Assembly (NCBI GenBank): GCA_002367285.1 | Contig: DFBF01000169.1 | Span: 1-12,771 of the forward strand | Origin: Rhodobacteraceae bacterium UBA3087 | GTDB lineage: Bacteria > Pseudomonadota > Alphaproteobacteria > Rhodobacterales > Rhodobacteraceae | Length of the DNA: 12,771 nt | Reading direction: 5' to 3' | In this document: positions 1-6,261 of the stretch, one piece after another | Layout of the letters: every line of letters starts with the position of its first letter | Position numbering within the stretch: the stretch's first letter is position 1 | The notes under the pieces: generated by a model | The model's input: only the letters and a program-made list of their open reading frames with translations | Told to the model about the DNA's origin: nothing | Databases searched by the model: none | Translations under genes and position numbers: made by a program

Positions 1-207
1 AAAATTGACGAATCTCATTTTTTAGGCGTTTTCGAAAATGTGGGCCGTCCCCGGCACGTCAAAACCGCGTTTCTTTACGGACAGGCCCCGGAATGCGCCC
101 TGTTCGAGGCGGTCCAAGACCATGGCGCCACCTTCGCTGTTGTGAATGACGTTGCCCTTACCGCCATCAAAACGGTGTGGGTGATTGGACTGTTTTCCCC
201 GGATTGA
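1..207 (+). CDS. 3' end of an unidentified gene (partial)
   Basis: An open frame runs from the first base of the window to a TGA at 205-207, giving about 68 residues of C-terminus. It contains the stretch GRPRHVKTAFLYGQAPEC and ends in VWVIGLFSPD. I recognise no family and see no catalytic motif or membrane segment, so no function is proposed. Its stop is directly followed by the stop of the convergent transporter gene, so the two form the palindrome TGATCA at 205-210. That precise packing is the main argument that the frame is real. The first 35 bases are AT-richer than the rest of the window. It could instead be a remnant, since the start and most of the gene lie outside the window. Confidence 0.4.
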   Translation, partial: KIDESHFLGVFENVGRPRHVKTAFLYGQAPECALFEAVQDHGATFAVVNDVALTAIKTVWVIGLFSPD

Positions 208-1062
208 TCAGGCGGGTGTCATCCCGGCCCCTGCCCGCCCCAACAGGACCTGCGCCAAGGCGGTGACATTCATCACCATGGCGTAGATCAGCGCAGGCAC
301 GGACATGGCCGGATCGTGCAGCACAGCACCTGCCACGAACAGGGCAACGGCGACGTTCTGCAACGAGGCCTCGACCATGATCGCGCGGACCTGTGTTCTG
401 CGCAGCCGGGCCAGCGAGCCAACGCCGAATGCCAGCGCCAGCGCCCCCAAGTTCAACGCCACGACTGCGGCCCCTGTGCTGGCGAAATGGGCCGTCATCG
501 CGCCCCAGTTCTGGATGAAGGTTGCCACCACCATGGCGATAAAGACGATGCGCGAGGCTGGCTCAAGCCCGTTGATCACGGTTTTCGCCGCACCGGGTGC
601 CGTGGTGGACAAGGCCATGCCCAACAGCATCGGCACCAAAGCCACGCCAACCATCAGGCCGCTGATCCGCGCCAATCCGTCCGCCGTAGGCAGCTCGGCG
701 GCCCCCGCCAGTGACAAAACCAGTGGGATCGTGACGCTGGCCAGCGCGGTCGTGACAAGGGTCATTGCCGTGGACAGCGCCAGATCCGCGCGCGCCAGAT
801 GGGCGATGTAATTCGACGTCACCCCACCCGGGGCAGCGGCCACCAGCACCAGCCCGGCAGCCATCGGCGCGGGCAGACGCAAAAGCACAGCCAGCAGAAC
901 CGCAAGCGCCGGCAGGCCGATCAGCTGCACTGCAAGGCCGATGCCCAGGGCACGTGGGTTGCGAAACACCGCGCCCAGGTGGCGCGCCTCCAGCCGCAGG
1001 CCGACAACAAACATCAACAGCATCAGGCCAATCGGCAGAAGTTTCGCAAGTAGCTCGGCCAT
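208..1062 (-). CDS. Bile acid:sodium symporter (BASS) family transporter
   Basis: This 284-residue, very hydrophobic inner-membrane protein has about eight to nine membrane segments and is close to the usual family length. Two family hallmarks are visible. One is a Pro-Gly-Gly-x-x-Ser-Asn stretch at residues 78-84, followed by a polar segment to about residue 95. The other is EASLQN at residues 231-236, matching the E-x-x-x-Q-N motif of the sodium/substrate crossover. Family members move organic anions with sodium, including bile acids, pantoate, pyruvate and other keto acids, and the substrate here cannot be read from sequence. The ATG at 1062 has a purine-rich AGGGGG upstream. The gene is divergent from the Sco gene and shares its 117-bp upstream region, which contains an FNR-type box. 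A link to N2O respiration is possible but unproven. Confidence 0.85.
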   Translation of the reverse strand: MAELLAKLLPIGLMLLMFVVGLRLEARHLGAVFRNPRALGIGLAVQLIGLPALAVLLAVLLRLPAPMAAGLVLVAAAPGGVTSNYIAHLARADLALSTAMTLVTTALASVTIPLVLSLAGAAELPTADGLARISGLMVGVALVPMLLGMALSTTAPGAAKTVINGLEPASRIVFIAMVVATFIQNWGAMTAHFASTGAAVVALNLGALALAFGVGSLARLRRTQVRAIMVEASLQNVAVALFVAGAVLHDPAMSVPALIYAMVMNVTALAQVLLGRAGAGMTPA

Positions 1063-1112
1063 GGGGCCCCCTGTTCATCATCGCGTGTATGGCATCTGGA
1101 AAGCGGCAAAGT

Positions 1113-1126
1113 CTGACATAAGTCAA
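1113..1126. promoter_or_regulatory. FNR/Dnr/NnrR-type box upstream of the Sco-TlpA operon
   Basis: CTGAC-ATAA-GTCAA is a palindrome matching TTGAY-N4-RTCAA at nine of ten defined positions, with a perfect TGAC/GTCA core. Its centre (1119.5) lies about 60 nt before the Sco start. A typical class II position (-41.5) would put transcription start near 1161, just before the ribosome binding site AAGGAG at 1168-1173. A weak -10 candidate, TATCTG, lies at 1149-1154. Regulators of this Crp/Fnr group induce anaerobic respiration genes on low oxygen or NO. Which member binds here cannot be told from the site. Confidence 0.65.
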
Positions 1127-1179
1127 GTCGCAACGCCCCGCGCCCCGCTATCTGTCCCCCTGAACCCAAGGAGCGAACA

Positions 1180-1794
1180 ATGTCCAACCGCCGTGCTTTT
1201 TTGATCTCGACCGCGATGGTCAGCCTGACCGCCGCCCTGCCCGGCTGGGCGCAACATGCCGATCTGGAACCCGAACCGGGATCGGACGACCAACCCATTC
1301 GCCGCCGGTATCTGATGGAAGACACCTATGGCAACGTGGTGACAGACGAAGACCTTCAGGGCAAATTCGTGCTGGTCTATTTCGGTTATATGGGCTGCCC
1401 GGATGTCTGCCCGACCTCGATGTCGACCCTTTCCGATGTGATGGAGCAGCTGGGCACGCGCAACGAACACCTGGCCGTTTTGTTCGTGACCGTGGACCCG
1501 GACCGCGACACCGCCAAATTGCTGCGCGACTATGTTGGGTTCTTTGACGACCGCATCATCGCGCTGCGCGGGCCCAAGGCCTATACCGACCACATGGTGA
1601 AAGCGTTCAACGCGCGGTACGAATTCCACGTGCCGGATCCCGCCAAGCCGAACGAATACTCGGTCGACCACACCGCCTCGATTGCGTTCATGTCCCCGAC
1701 CGGCGATCTGATCCGGCGCTTCCCGCATGGCATGTCAGCAGATGATATCACCGCGGATATGACCGCGACGATGGACGAGGTTCTGTCGCAGTGA
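1180..1794 (+). CDS. Sco/SenC-family copper chaperone
   Basis: This 204-residue Sco-family thioredoxin-fold protein binds one copper ion and delivers it to CuA centres, usually in cytochrome oxidase. The copper ligands are visible as the C-P-D-V-C-P motif with Cys73 and Cys77, plus His164 in the segment VDHTAS. Sco proteins are normally tethered by an N-terminal membrane helix. Here the N-terminus (NRRAFL, then a hydrophobic stretch to about residue 24) looks like a twin-arginine signal that may be cleaved, giving a soluble periplasmic protein. The ATG at 1180 has AAGGAG six bases upstream. Its stop overlaps the start of the thioredoxin gene by four bases (GTGA). No cytochrome oxidase gene is nearby, and the neighbour is nos, so the CuA site of NosZ is the likely client. 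That client assignment is an inference. Confidence 0.9.
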   Translation: MSNRRAFLISTAMVSLTAALPGWAQHADLEPEPGSDDQPIRRRYLMEDTYGNVVTDEDLQGKFVLVYFGYMGCPDVCPTSMSTLSDVMEQLGTRNEHLAVLFVTVDPDRDTAKLLRDYVGFFDDRIIALRGPKAYTDHMVKAFNARYEFHVPDPAKPNEYSVDHTASIAFMSPTGDLIRRFPHGMSADDITADMTATMDEVLSQ

Positions 1795-2321
1795 TCCTAT
1801 CTCGACGCCAGGTTCTGGCAGGCGTTGCCAGCCTGGCCGCGACACCTGTGTGCGCATCAGACGCGCCCCCTTCTGCGGCCAGCTTGGCGCAACCGGTGGC
1901 GCAGCCCCGCACGATCAGCGGGCTGGACATCACGGATGAGGCCGGCGCCCCCGTTCTGGCCGAGGCCTGGCGCGGCCGTTGGGTGATCCTGAACCTCTGG
2001 GCACCCTGGTGCCTGCCCTGTCGACGCGAGATGCCGTCGATTGAAAACCTGTCACGACAGCTGGACCCTGAGCGGTTCGCGGTTGTCCCGTTGGCATTCG
2101 AATGGCGCGGGCCAATTTGGGTCAACAAATTTTACCGCGAGGTCGGGATCACGGATTTGCCCGTCTATCTGGGCGATGGGGAAAACGTGGATGCGGTGTT
2201 GGGCCTGTCAAACCTGCCCACCACGGCAATCGTGAACCCGCAGGGCCAGCACGTCTTTACCGTGGCCGGAGAGGCCCGCTGGGACGACAGCGAAACCCTG
2301 GCCTGGCTGCGCGCGCTTTAA
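1791..2321 (+). CDS. TlpA-like periplasmic thioredoxin
   Basis: This 176-residue TlpA/ResA-type thiol-disulfide oxidoreductase starts at GTG and overlaps the Sco stop by four bases, so the two are translationally coupled. The N-terminus SRRQVLAG followed by a hydrophobic run and TPVCA is a twin-arginine-like export signal, with cleavage near residue 22. The active site W-C-L-P-C has Cys74 and Cys77, and the cis-proline loop is at Pro143 (NLPTTA). In Bradyrhizobium, TlpA reduces both ScoI and the CuA cysteines of CoxB before copper loading. By analogy this protein may reduce the Sco partner and the CuA cysteines Cys626 and Cys630 of NosZ. Its TAA shares bases with the stop of nosY on the other strand. 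A general cytochrome c maturation role (CcmG-like) is the main alternative. Confidence 0.88.
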   Translation: MILSRRQVLAGVASLAATPVCASDAPPSAASLAQPVAQPRTISGLDITDEAGAPVLAEAWRGRWVILNLWAPWCLPCRREMPSIENLSRQLDPERFAVVPLAFEWRGPIWVNKFYREVGITDLPVYLGDGENVDAVLGLSNLPTTAIVNPQGQHVFTVAGEARWDDSETLAWLRAL

Positions 2322-3160
2322 ACCAGATCGGATTTGGTGAACCGCCAGTATCCCAGCCCCGCGAACGCCAGACCCAACAGGGTCGGATAGCTCAGCGCCC
2401 AAAGCACATAGCCGGTTTCCCCGAACGTATCCAGGATCACATAGGACGCCGGACCCAGCAGGATCAGCTGGGGGTCAAACAGGATCATCGACGCGGTGCG
2501 GAAACTTTGCAGCGGGTTGGCCAGCGCGATGCCGATGACGAATTCCGGCACGAACTGGGCCTTGATCAGCACCGACAGCAACAGCAGATCCAGCAACGCC
2601 ACCAGCACCAACCAGATCATCAGGCTGGCCCCCAGCGCGACCTCGGTTGATCGTGACACGGCGGACAGCAGAAAGCCAAGGCCCAGAAAACAGGTGGCCA
2701 GTGCTGCGGTCAGACCGGAATACAGGCTCACGTGCCGCCAGGGAATTTCATGCCCTTTGATCGCGCCAAAGACGGCGGCAATGGCCAGTGCGACCAGCAC
2801 CGGCGCCAGGATCAACACCAGACGCGCAACGAACCGGCCCCAAAACCAGGTGCGCAGGCTGACCGGAAAGGCCAACATGTATTCCAGGTTCCCCGCCTCG
2901 CGATCCCCAACCATCGACCGCGCAGTGGCGACAATGATGAACAGCGGCAACACCGCCATGGTGATCTGAATATAGGTGACCAGCAGGCGTGACAGGCCGG
3001 TAAAGCCCAGCACACGGCTTTCGGACACACCGGTAAAGATCAGCAGGACCATCAGCCCCACAGCCACCAGCGCATAAAAATGGAACCAGCGCGAGCGCAG
3101 GCTTTCCTGAAGCTCAAGCCGCAGCATGAGGCCGAAACGGGCACGGGGGGATTGGGTCAT
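2318..3160 (-). CDS. nosY: NosY, membrane subunit of the NosDFY copper-site assembly transporter
   Basis: This 280-residue ABC-2-type permease has six predicted membrane helices, at roughly residues 27-44, 58-80, 112-133, 145-168, 176-199 and 252-272. The cytoplasmic motif DREAGNLE at residues 86-93 is typical of this permease class. In characterised systems NosY pairs with the NosF ATPase and the periplasmic NosD to support CuZ assembly in NosZ. The start overlaps the nosL stop by four bases (ATGA). It is the last gene of the leftward operon, and its TAA interlocks with the TAA of the convergent thioredoxin gene. I see no terminator beyond it. Placement after nosL rather than directly after nosF is uncommon. 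Confidence 0.93.
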   Translation of the reverse strand: MTQSPRARFGLMLRLELQESLRSRWFHFYALVAVGLMVLLIFTGVSESRVLGFTGLSRLLVTYIQITMAVLPLFIIVATARSMVGDREAGNLEYMLAFPVSLRTWFWGRFVARLVLILAPVLVALAIAAVFGAIKGHEIPWRHVSLYSGLTAALATCFLGLGFLLSAVSRSTEVALGASLMIWLVLVALLDLLLLSVLIKAQFVPEFVIGIALANPLQSFRTASMILFDPQLILLGPASYVILDTFGETGYVLWALSYPTLLGLAFAGLGYWRFTKSDLV

Positions 3161-3639
3161 TCTACATGAATCTCATCAACGGGCAGACAACGGCTCGACA
3201 ACCCCTTAAGCAGCACGGCGGTTTTCATGACGTCAAACGGCACGCTTCCCGGCTCAGGCGTGGGTACGGCGGCATAGCCGTAATCCATGGGGCTGATGGT
3301 GTCGGGATGATAGAAAGCTTGCCGTGCGTCAAGCCAATCCTGCCCGGTGTTGCTGTCCATCACCCAGAATTCAACATCCGGCTCCAGCTTCCAGCTTTGC
3401 ATGTACAGCCAATGCACGGCGTCGCCGACATCGTCGAATTTGGCCAGACGCTTGGTCGGTCCACCGCGCACTTCGGCGGCATATCGCGCGTCCGATATGA
3501 TCATGCCGCAGATCTCGCAGACCTCGCGGCCCCAGCGGATATCCTCGGGCCCTTCGGTCTGGGGTTTGCAGGCGGCCAGCACGGGGGCTGCGGCCAGCAT
3601 GGCCAGAACAGCGCGGCGGTTATGGCTGCAACGACACAT
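3157..3639 (-). CDS. nosL: NosL, copper-binding lipoprotein
   Basis: This 160-residue outer periplasmic lipoprotein delivers Cu(I) to NosD for CuZ assembly. The lipobox LAAC places the lipidated Cys at residue 24. The family copper motif C-E-I-C-G-M follows with Cys41, Cys44 and Met46, and the segment around FYHPDTISPMDYG (residues about 109-121) is also typical. The start overlaps the nosF stop by one base (TGATG), and the stop overlaps the nosY start by four. The signal region is odd: it begins M-C-R-C with two extra cysteines and carries a twin arginine (NRRAVL), suggesting possible Tat export. No better downstream start exists before the hydrophobic core. Confidence 0.93.
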   Translation of the reverse strand: MCRCSHNRRAVLAMLAAAPVLAACKPQTEGPEDIRWGREVCEICGMIISDARYAAEVRGGPTKRLAKFDDVGDAVHWLYMQSWKLEPDVEFWVMDSNTGQDWLDARQAFYHPDTISPMDYGYAAVPTPEPGSVPFDVMKTAVLLKGLSSRCLPVDEIHVE

Positions 3640-4496
3640 CAGCTTTTCCCCGTGTCCAGCGACAGCAGGTCGATCAGGCTGGCATAGCGGCTGATCAGCC
3701 CCAGGAACCGCAGCGTGTCGCCCGCCGGAATGCGGCCTTCGAAGTGGGTGCCGTTGCTGGTCTCAAACCCCCAGTCGGTCAGCGCGGCGGCAAAGGTCGG
3801 GTGCGGCTCGCTCAGACCAATGCGGCAACTGCTCAGCACACCCGCCTTCAACCGGTCCACCACACTGTCGTCCAGCACGACCTTGCCCCGGTCCATTTCG
3901 ATCACCCGATTGACCAGCGGCGCGACCTCTTCCAACCGGTGCGAGGCGATCAGCATCGAGGCCGATTTGCGCGCGGCCAGCAGGTCGATAAAAACGGCCC
4001 GCGCGGCAGGGTCCAGATTGGCGGCCGGTTCGTCAAAAATCATCAGATCGACATCGCGCGCCAGGGCAACGGTCACCAGCACCTTCTGTTTCTGCCCGCC
4101 TGACAGGCGATAGAACGGCTGGCGGCGGATTTCGTCCAGATCGATGCCCATCGCTTCGGCGATTTCGGTCATCCGTGTGCGGTCGGCCCCGGCACCCTTT
4201 TCGGCAAAGCTCAACAACTCGCCCACAGGCATGCGCAGGGGCGGCGGCAGCTGCGGCACGAAAGCGATGCGCGACAGCATGCCAACGTCACGCCGCGCAG
4301 CGCCCGCGCCATCAAATTCGACGGCGCCCTGATACCGATAGTGGCCCAACAAGCAGCGAAACAGCGTCGTCTTACCTGCGCCGTTCGATCCGATCAGCGC
4401 AATGCGGTCGCCCGCCTCGATTGACAGGGTCAGCTCATCCAGCACCGCGCGGCGTTCAAACCGTTTGGACAGCCCGTTGATTGAAATCATGCCCAT
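3639..4496 (-). CDS. nosF: NosF, ATPase subunit of the NosDFY transporter
   Basis: This 285-residue cytoplasmic ABC ATPase powers the NosDFY complex needed for CuZ assembly. Walker A (GSNGAGKT) is at residues 36-43, the Q-loop glutamine at 82, the signature LSGGQ at 131-135, Walker B (LMIFDEP) at 151-157 and the switch histidine in IASH at 186. All catalytic elements are intact. About 85 residues follow the nucleotide-binding core, which fits the C-terminal extension seen in NosF-type ATPases. The ATG at 4496 overlaps the nosH stop by one base, and its own stop overlaps the nosL start by one base, so translation is probably coupled through this stretch. Confidence 0.93.
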   Translation of the reverse strand: MGMISINGLSKRFERRAVLDELTLSIEAGDRIALIGSNGAGKTTLFRCLLGHYRYQGAVEFDGAGAARRDVGMLSRIAFVPQLPPPLRMPVGELLSFAEKGAGADRTRMTEIAEAMGIDLDEIRRQPFYRLSGGQKQKVLVTVALARDVDLMIFDEPAANLDPAARAVFIDLLAARKSASMLIASHRLEEVAPLVNRVIEMDRGKVVLDDSVVDRLKAGVLSSCRIGLSEPHPTFAAALTDWGFETSNGTHFEGRIPAGDTLRFLGLISRYASLIDLLSLDTGKS

Positions 4497-5479
4497 CAGA
4501 TCACCTTGTCAAACCCACGGATGCTGAAGCTCAGAGCCTGTTGCGGGCAGGCGTCAACACACAGGCCACAGCGTGTACAATCCGGGGCGATATAGTCCAC
4601 ATCATTCTGGGCATATCCCATCTTTGTGATGTCCAGAACGTGGGGCACCAGACAAACCGCGCGGCATTCGCCTTCGTGCACGCATTTTTCCAGCTCATAC
4701 TTGATCTGGACCGGCGCGGCGGTGCCGATGACACCATAGGTCAGCCCCATCGGGCAGGCATAGCGGCACCAGAAACGGCGCGAGAAGAAGACTTCGAACG
4801 ACAGCAGGAACGCGACCCACATCAGGGCCAGCGTGGGACCATAGATCAAGGCGCGGCTGACGATGCCGACCGGGTTGATATATTCGAACACGGTATAGCC
4901 AGACAGGAACGCCAAGCCCATGAAGATAAACCACAAAACCACACGCATACCGCGGTGGAACGGGTGGTCTTTCACATATCCGCGTTTGGCCAGGAACAGG
5001 TGAATTGCCTCGGCCCATTCCGCCAACAGGTGATAGGGACAGGCCCAGGAACAAAAGGCGCGCCCGCCAAAGAACCACCAGACCAGCACCACCGTAACGG
5101 TGCCAATCAACAGGTTCAGCATCAGGTCCTTATAGGCCAGCGTGACCTGGAGCGCCGCCGTCGGGTCGGCCATGTGGAAGCCCAGGAACCGCGACGCGGT
5201 CAGGGCGCCTTCGACCAGTTGCACATCCCAGCTGAAGGACACGATAAACATCGTGTTGATAATCAGGATCGAGGTCCAGCGGAAATACATCCACTTGCGG
5301 CTGACGATGGGATAATCCAGCTCGTGCTGAATGATCTCTTTGCGCTTCACGACCTCTTCGGGCGACTTCTGAAGCTTCTTCAGGTCCCGCGCGGCGTCGG
5401 TTTCTTCGTCCTTGGTCGGTTTGCGCGGCTCGGCGCCAAACATCATGGCCAGCTTGTGCAGATACCATTTCATGCTCAT
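4496..5479 (-). CDS. nosH: NosH, NapH/NosR-type membrane iron-sulfur protein
   Basis: This 327-residue polytopic membrane protein probably passes electrons from menaquinol or ubiquinol towards NosG and NosZ, as NapH does for periplasmic nitrate reductase. There are four to five membrane helices, at about residues 66-84, 118-136, 179-197, 212-230 and possibly 243-260. The paired cytoplasmic C-x3-C-P motifs of the NapH/NosR family are present, as CSWACP (143-148) and CRYACP (238-243). A C-terminal ferredoxin region has Cys266, Cys272 and Cys276, plus a full cluster motif at Cys301, Cys304, Cys307 and Cys311. The hydrophilic N-terminal 55 residues are charged and may be coiled. The start overlaps nosG by four bases (ATGA), and a second in-frame ATG lies two codons downstream. 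Confidence 0.9.
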   Translation of the reverse strand: MSMKWYLHKLAMMFGAEPRKPTKDEETDAARDLKKLQKSPEEVVKRKEIIQHELDYPIVSRKWMYFRWTSILIINTMFIVSFSWDVQLVEGALTASRFLGFHMADPTAALQVTLAYKDLMLNLLIGTVTVVLVWWFFGGRAFCSWACPYHLLAEWAEAIHLFLAKRGYVKDHPFHRGMRVVLWFIFMGLAFLSGYTVFEYINPVGIVSRALIYGPTLALMWVAFLLSFEVFFSRRFWCRYACPMGLTYGVIGTAAPVQIKYELEKCVHEGECRAVCLVPHVLDITKMGYAQNDVDYIAPDCTRCGLCVDACPQQALSFSIRGFDKVI

Positions 5480-6261
5480 GACTGACGCTCCAGGGCAAGT
5501 TCGGTGTCAATGACGATTGACGCCGGTTCGGTCGGGCACATCATCTCGCAGGTGCCACAGCCGACACAGGATTTGTGGATCACCGGTTTGAACCGGATCT
5601 CATCGGGATCATCGCTGAGTGGCTCCAGCGAGATCGCGCCTTCAATCGGGCATTCCCGCACGCACAGGTCGCACAGCTCGACATCATAGGGGTGATCGGC
5701 GACCGGGATCGGGGTCCAGCGGTCGATTTCCTCGTACCGCAGCAGCCCGGTGAAATCTTCGCCTTGCACGTACCCTTCAAAGCCCAGGCCCTTCATCGCC
5801 AAACAACTGTCGGGGCGGGCCAGGCGGGCAAAGCCGATGCTGACCTCTTCCTTCTTGGCAATCTCGTGGGACAGCGCCCCCGTGGGGCAGGCCAGCACGC
5901 ATTGCGTCGCGTCACAGGAGAAATCACAGGCCTGAGACCGCGCGTCGATATAGGGCACGCCCAGGCCATAGCCTTCGTCGCCATCGCCCAGTTTGATCGC
6001 TTCAACGGGACAGACCTGAACGCATTGGCCGCATTTGATGCAGGCGGACAGGAAATCGTCCTCGGGGATCGCGCCGGGGGGGCGCAGACGGTCAAACACC
6101 TGCGCGCGCACCGGATACCAGCCCACCAGGCTGGCCCCGACCACCACGGCACCGGCCCCAAGCGAGCGCACCAGCATACGCCGCCGCTCCAGTTCGCGCC
6201 GCGTCAGGCGTTTCTTTTTCGGTTTTTCCGGGGCTGCTCCCGGGGCTGCATTGTCACTCAT
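5476..6261 (-). CDS. nosG: NosG, NapG-type periplasmic polyferredoxin
   Basis: This 261-residue iron-sulfur protein is predicted to carry four [4Fe-4S] clusters in the periplasm and to pair with NosH as an electron relay. The N-terminus is rich in Lys and Arg (RRRML near residues 27-30) and is followed by one hydrophobic helix at about 34-50, which fits a Tat signal-anchor as in NapG. Cluster ligands are Cys74/77/80/84, Cys112/116/121/125, Cys197/200/204 (with Cys153 a candidate fourth ligand) and Cys232/235/238/242. The start and stop overlap nosD and nosH by four bases each. NapG itself is the main alternative label, but position between nosD and nosH and the lack of nap genes favour NosG. 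Confidence 0.9.
   Translation of the reverse strand: MSDNAAPGAAPEKPKKKRLTRRELERRRMLVRSLGAGAVVVGASLVGWYPVRAQVFDRLRPPGAIPEDDFLSACIKCGQCVQVCPVEAIKLGDGDEGYGLGVPYIDARSQACDFSCDATQCVLACPTGALSHEIAKKEEVSIGFARLARPDSCLAMKGLGFEGYVQGEDFTGLLRYEEIDRWTPIPVADHPYDVELCDLCVRECPIEGAISLEPLSDDPDEIRFKPVIHKSCVGCGTCEMMCPTEPASIVIDTELALERQS

Noticed and set aside
1063..1070. GGGGCCCC palindrome at the transporter start as an operator
   Set aside because: It is only eight bases, overlaps the ribosome binding region, and such runs are common in GC-rich DNA.
4481..5485. A 334-codon open frame on the plus strand opposite nosH
   Set aside because: The opposite strand encodes NosH with all cysteine motifs and membrane helices. 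This frame is Gln/His/Asp-rich with no domain.
5476..6261. Assigning this gene and the next as napG and napH
   Set aside because: They sit between nosD and nosF with start-stop overlaps, and no nitrate reductase gene is present, so NosG and NosH fit better.
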